In this document: in pieces, positions 63,153 through 64,000 of the stretch
Numbering within the stretch: position 1 is the stretch's first letter
Layout: each line of letters begins with the position of its first letter
Source: a bacterium
GTDB taxonomy: Bacteria > Orphanbacterota > Orphanbacteria > Orphanbacterales > Orphanbacteraceae
NCBI GenBank assembly: GCA_025782575.1
Contig: JALGYY010000008.1
Span: 44,373-108,372, forward strand
Direction: 5' to 3'
DNA length: 64,000 bases
The notes under the pieces: generated by a model
Databases searched by the model: none
The model's input: the letters and a program-made list of their open reading frames with translations, nothing else
What the model was told of the DNA's origin: nothing
Program-made: the position numbers and the translations under genes

Positions 63153-63797
63153 ATGGATAATAGACTGAAGAAATGGAAACGGTGGCTGAAAGTCGTGCAT
63201 GACGACCTTCAGCAATTACTTGTGAATAGAAATATATTCTGGGAAGTGCAAACCATCATTAAGAATAATATGGAACTGCGCAAACCGAGTTCTTTTTACA
63301 CTTATCTTGGCGACACATACGTTGCGTACATAAGTATTGGGATTCGGCGGCAAGTTAAGGTGAGCAGTCAAAGTATCTCATTTACTCGTTTGCTAACTGA
63401 GATTGTCGACACTCCTTCGGTGTTGTCTCGAAAATACTACACAGGTCTTTACAGGGGCTCAGTGGTTGAAGATATGGCTGACAGGGACTTTGACAAATTC
63501 AGCGGGAGGGGACAAAGTCACATATCAAAAGATATGGTTAGCTCAGATTTACGAAAACTGTACCGGGTCGCATCCAAAGTCGAGGATTTCGTTGATAAGC
63601 GAATAGCGCATCATGACAAACGGAAACCGAAGATACTGCCTAAGTTCGATGAAGTCGATGCCTGTTTGGATGTTCTGGACAAGCTATACGTGAAATACCA
63701 TTTGGCTTTTAATGCATCCTCAATGAATTCACTTATGCCGACCTATCAATACGATTGGAAAGAAATATTTAAGGTTCCGTGGGTGAGGCGGACGTGA
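63153..63797 (+). CDS. Cassette 4 protein, AbiU2-like HEPN candidate
   Basis: 214 aa, cytoplasmic, helical. The stretch VEDFVDKRIAHHDK (residues ~143-156) and the following PKFDEVDACLDVLDKLYVKYHL resemble the C-terminal helix pair of AbiU2-type HEPN proteins, where the motif is RxKRIAH. The position of the first Arg is Val147 here, so the canonical R-x5-H may be broken; Arg150 and His153/His154 remain. The gene is clearly more AT-rich and uses different codons from the chromosome, a sign of recent transfer. The start is ATG 63153, 9 nt after the cassette junction. Confidence 0.75.
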   Translation: MDNRLKKWKRWLKVVHDDLQQLLVNRNIFWEVQTIIKNNMELRKPSSFYTYLGDTYVAYISIGIRRQVKVSSQSISFTRLLTEIVDTPSVLSRKYYTGLYRGSVVEDMADRDFDKFSGRGQSHISKDMVSSDLRKLYRVASKVEDFVDKRIAHHDKRKPKILPKFDEVDACLDVLDKLYVKYHLAFNASSMNSLMPTYQYDWKEIFKVPWVRRT

Positions 63798-63821
63798 AGA
63801 AATGGATTAGCTTGAATAGGA

Positions 63822-63894
63822 ATCTAACAACGCCGTTAAGTCCGACGGGCGTTCCGCTACGCTCCACACCCGCGGCTTCCGGTCAGCGTTAGGC
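63822..63894 (+). repeat. attC4
   Basis: 73 nt. Left core ATCTAAC (63822-63828), a central stem with GGGCGTTCCGC, right arm TTCCGGTCA and core GTTAGGC (63888-63894). Confidence 0.9.
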
Positions 63895-63962
63895 CGACTG
63901 AGTTGTGGTTGTAGACACGGCCCGATTTTGATTCTTGCGAACTCAAACCAGATGAGGTGGTC

Positions 63963-64000
63963 ATGCGAAATCCATTCTTCCACGGCGTTGGCGGAGTTCT
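63963..64000 (+). CDS. Cassette 5 gene, 5' end only
   Basis: ATG at 63963 with GAGG 5 nt upstream, 74 nt after the junction following attC4; 12 codons (MRNPFFHGVGGV) before the window ends. Nothing can be said of the product. Confidence 0.5.
   Translation, partial: MRNPFFHGVGGV

Larger units (their letters stand above)
60200..64000 (+). mobile_element. Integron with reverse-oriented integrase and at least four gene cassettes
   Basis: intI remnant (60200-61187), attI region (61188-61407), then cassettes 61408-61829, 61830-62685, 62686-63143 and 63144-63888, each with one plus-strand gene and an attC site, and the start of a fifth cassette running off the window. Each junction has a GTTRRRY core. 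The integrase 3' end, not its 5' end, faces attI. Confidence 0.92.

Noticed and set aside
63833..63839. GTTAAGT inside attC4 as an extra core site
   Set aside because: It fits GTTRRRY by chance but lies in the L'' arm; no cassette boundary or gene matches it.
1..64000. CRISPR arrays, rRNA and tRNA genes
   Set aside because: No regularly spaced direct repeats, no tRNA T-arm with matching acceptor stem and no rRNA segments were recognised by eye.

Overview
The window (64 kb, moderately GC-rich by eye) looks like a chromosomal segment from an uncultivated Gram-negative bacterium of the FCB superphylum (Fibrobacterota/Chlorobiota/Bacteroidota relatives and candidate phyla such as Eisenbacteria, Krumholzibacteriota or Zixibacteria). 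The grounds are four large secreted proteins (28224-30245, 30311-31795, 52781-55162, 55276-56661) that end in the same ~85-residue FlgD-Ig/T9SS type A-like sorting tail (NPFNP..., AGRLVRTL, SG[VI]YF[YL]RL, a final basic LxxxR), many lipoproteins and beta-barrel candidates, and choice-of-anchor B proteins. The phylum cannot be fixed from the sequence alone.

Layout. 1-13152 is an 11-gene minus-strand run: a Zn alcohol dehydrogenase, a CitD-CitE fusion and CitF (citrate lyase), a CapK/PaaK-like adenylate ligase, a LegB-like sugar-nucleotide dehydratase, a sugar-1-P nucleotidyltransferase, a second epimerase, a CapA-like metallophosphatase, a GT4 glycosyltransferase, an SGNH hydrolase and a truncated fibronectin-III protein. 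It reads as surface-glycan genes joined to citrate lyase subunits. 13278-22236 holds a membrane/spermidine-synthase-like/TPR giant, a PpiC lipoprotein, a sulfatase-like lipoprotein with Thr in place of Cys, envelope proteins and an Nei/Fpg glycosylase. 22320-28013 holds a Fur/PerR-ferritin operon, an Smr protein, class II aldolase, an orphan histidine kinase and oligoendopeptidase F. 28224-32982 holds an M1 aminopeptidase, a secreted protein and an orphan PhnD-like binding protein. 33069-37136 is a saccharopine-pathway operon (lysine-ketoglutarate reductase plus two saccharopine dehydrogenase paralogues). 37197-38470 is an ArsR/SRPBCC operon with a palindromic operator. 38611-41138 is a pair of glgC paralogues, one with a degenerate nucleotide-binding loop. 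41219-45617 holds a ferredoxin and two divergent sodium symporters, each translationally coupled to a small membrane protein. 45757-56661 holds a second Thr-type sulfatase, a beta-barrel, an Asp-tract lipoprotein, MscS, a GT39-TPR protein and tandem choice-of-anchor B proteins.

The right end has the two most unusual loci. 57702-59954 is a minus-strand AmgK-like kinase / free-standing RapZ C-terminal domain / MurU-like nucleotidyltransferase operon with overlapping genes, which suggests MurNAc recycling joined to a GlcN6P-binding domain. 60200-64000 is an integron: an integrase gene in the same direction as its cassettes (the reverse orientation known from Treponema denticola and some Planctomycetes), broken by a 2-nt insertion before its C-terminal catalytic box, followed by an attI region, four complete cassettes with attC sites and the start of a fifth. 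Cassettes 2 and 4 encode proteins with HEPN-like motifs, cassette 3 a VOC-fold protein.

Three perfect inverted repeats with the core TTCTGGGGACACAA (18136, 43795, 57631) lie in intergenic positions and look like a dispersed non-autonomous element. No rRNA, tRNA or CRISPR array was recognised.
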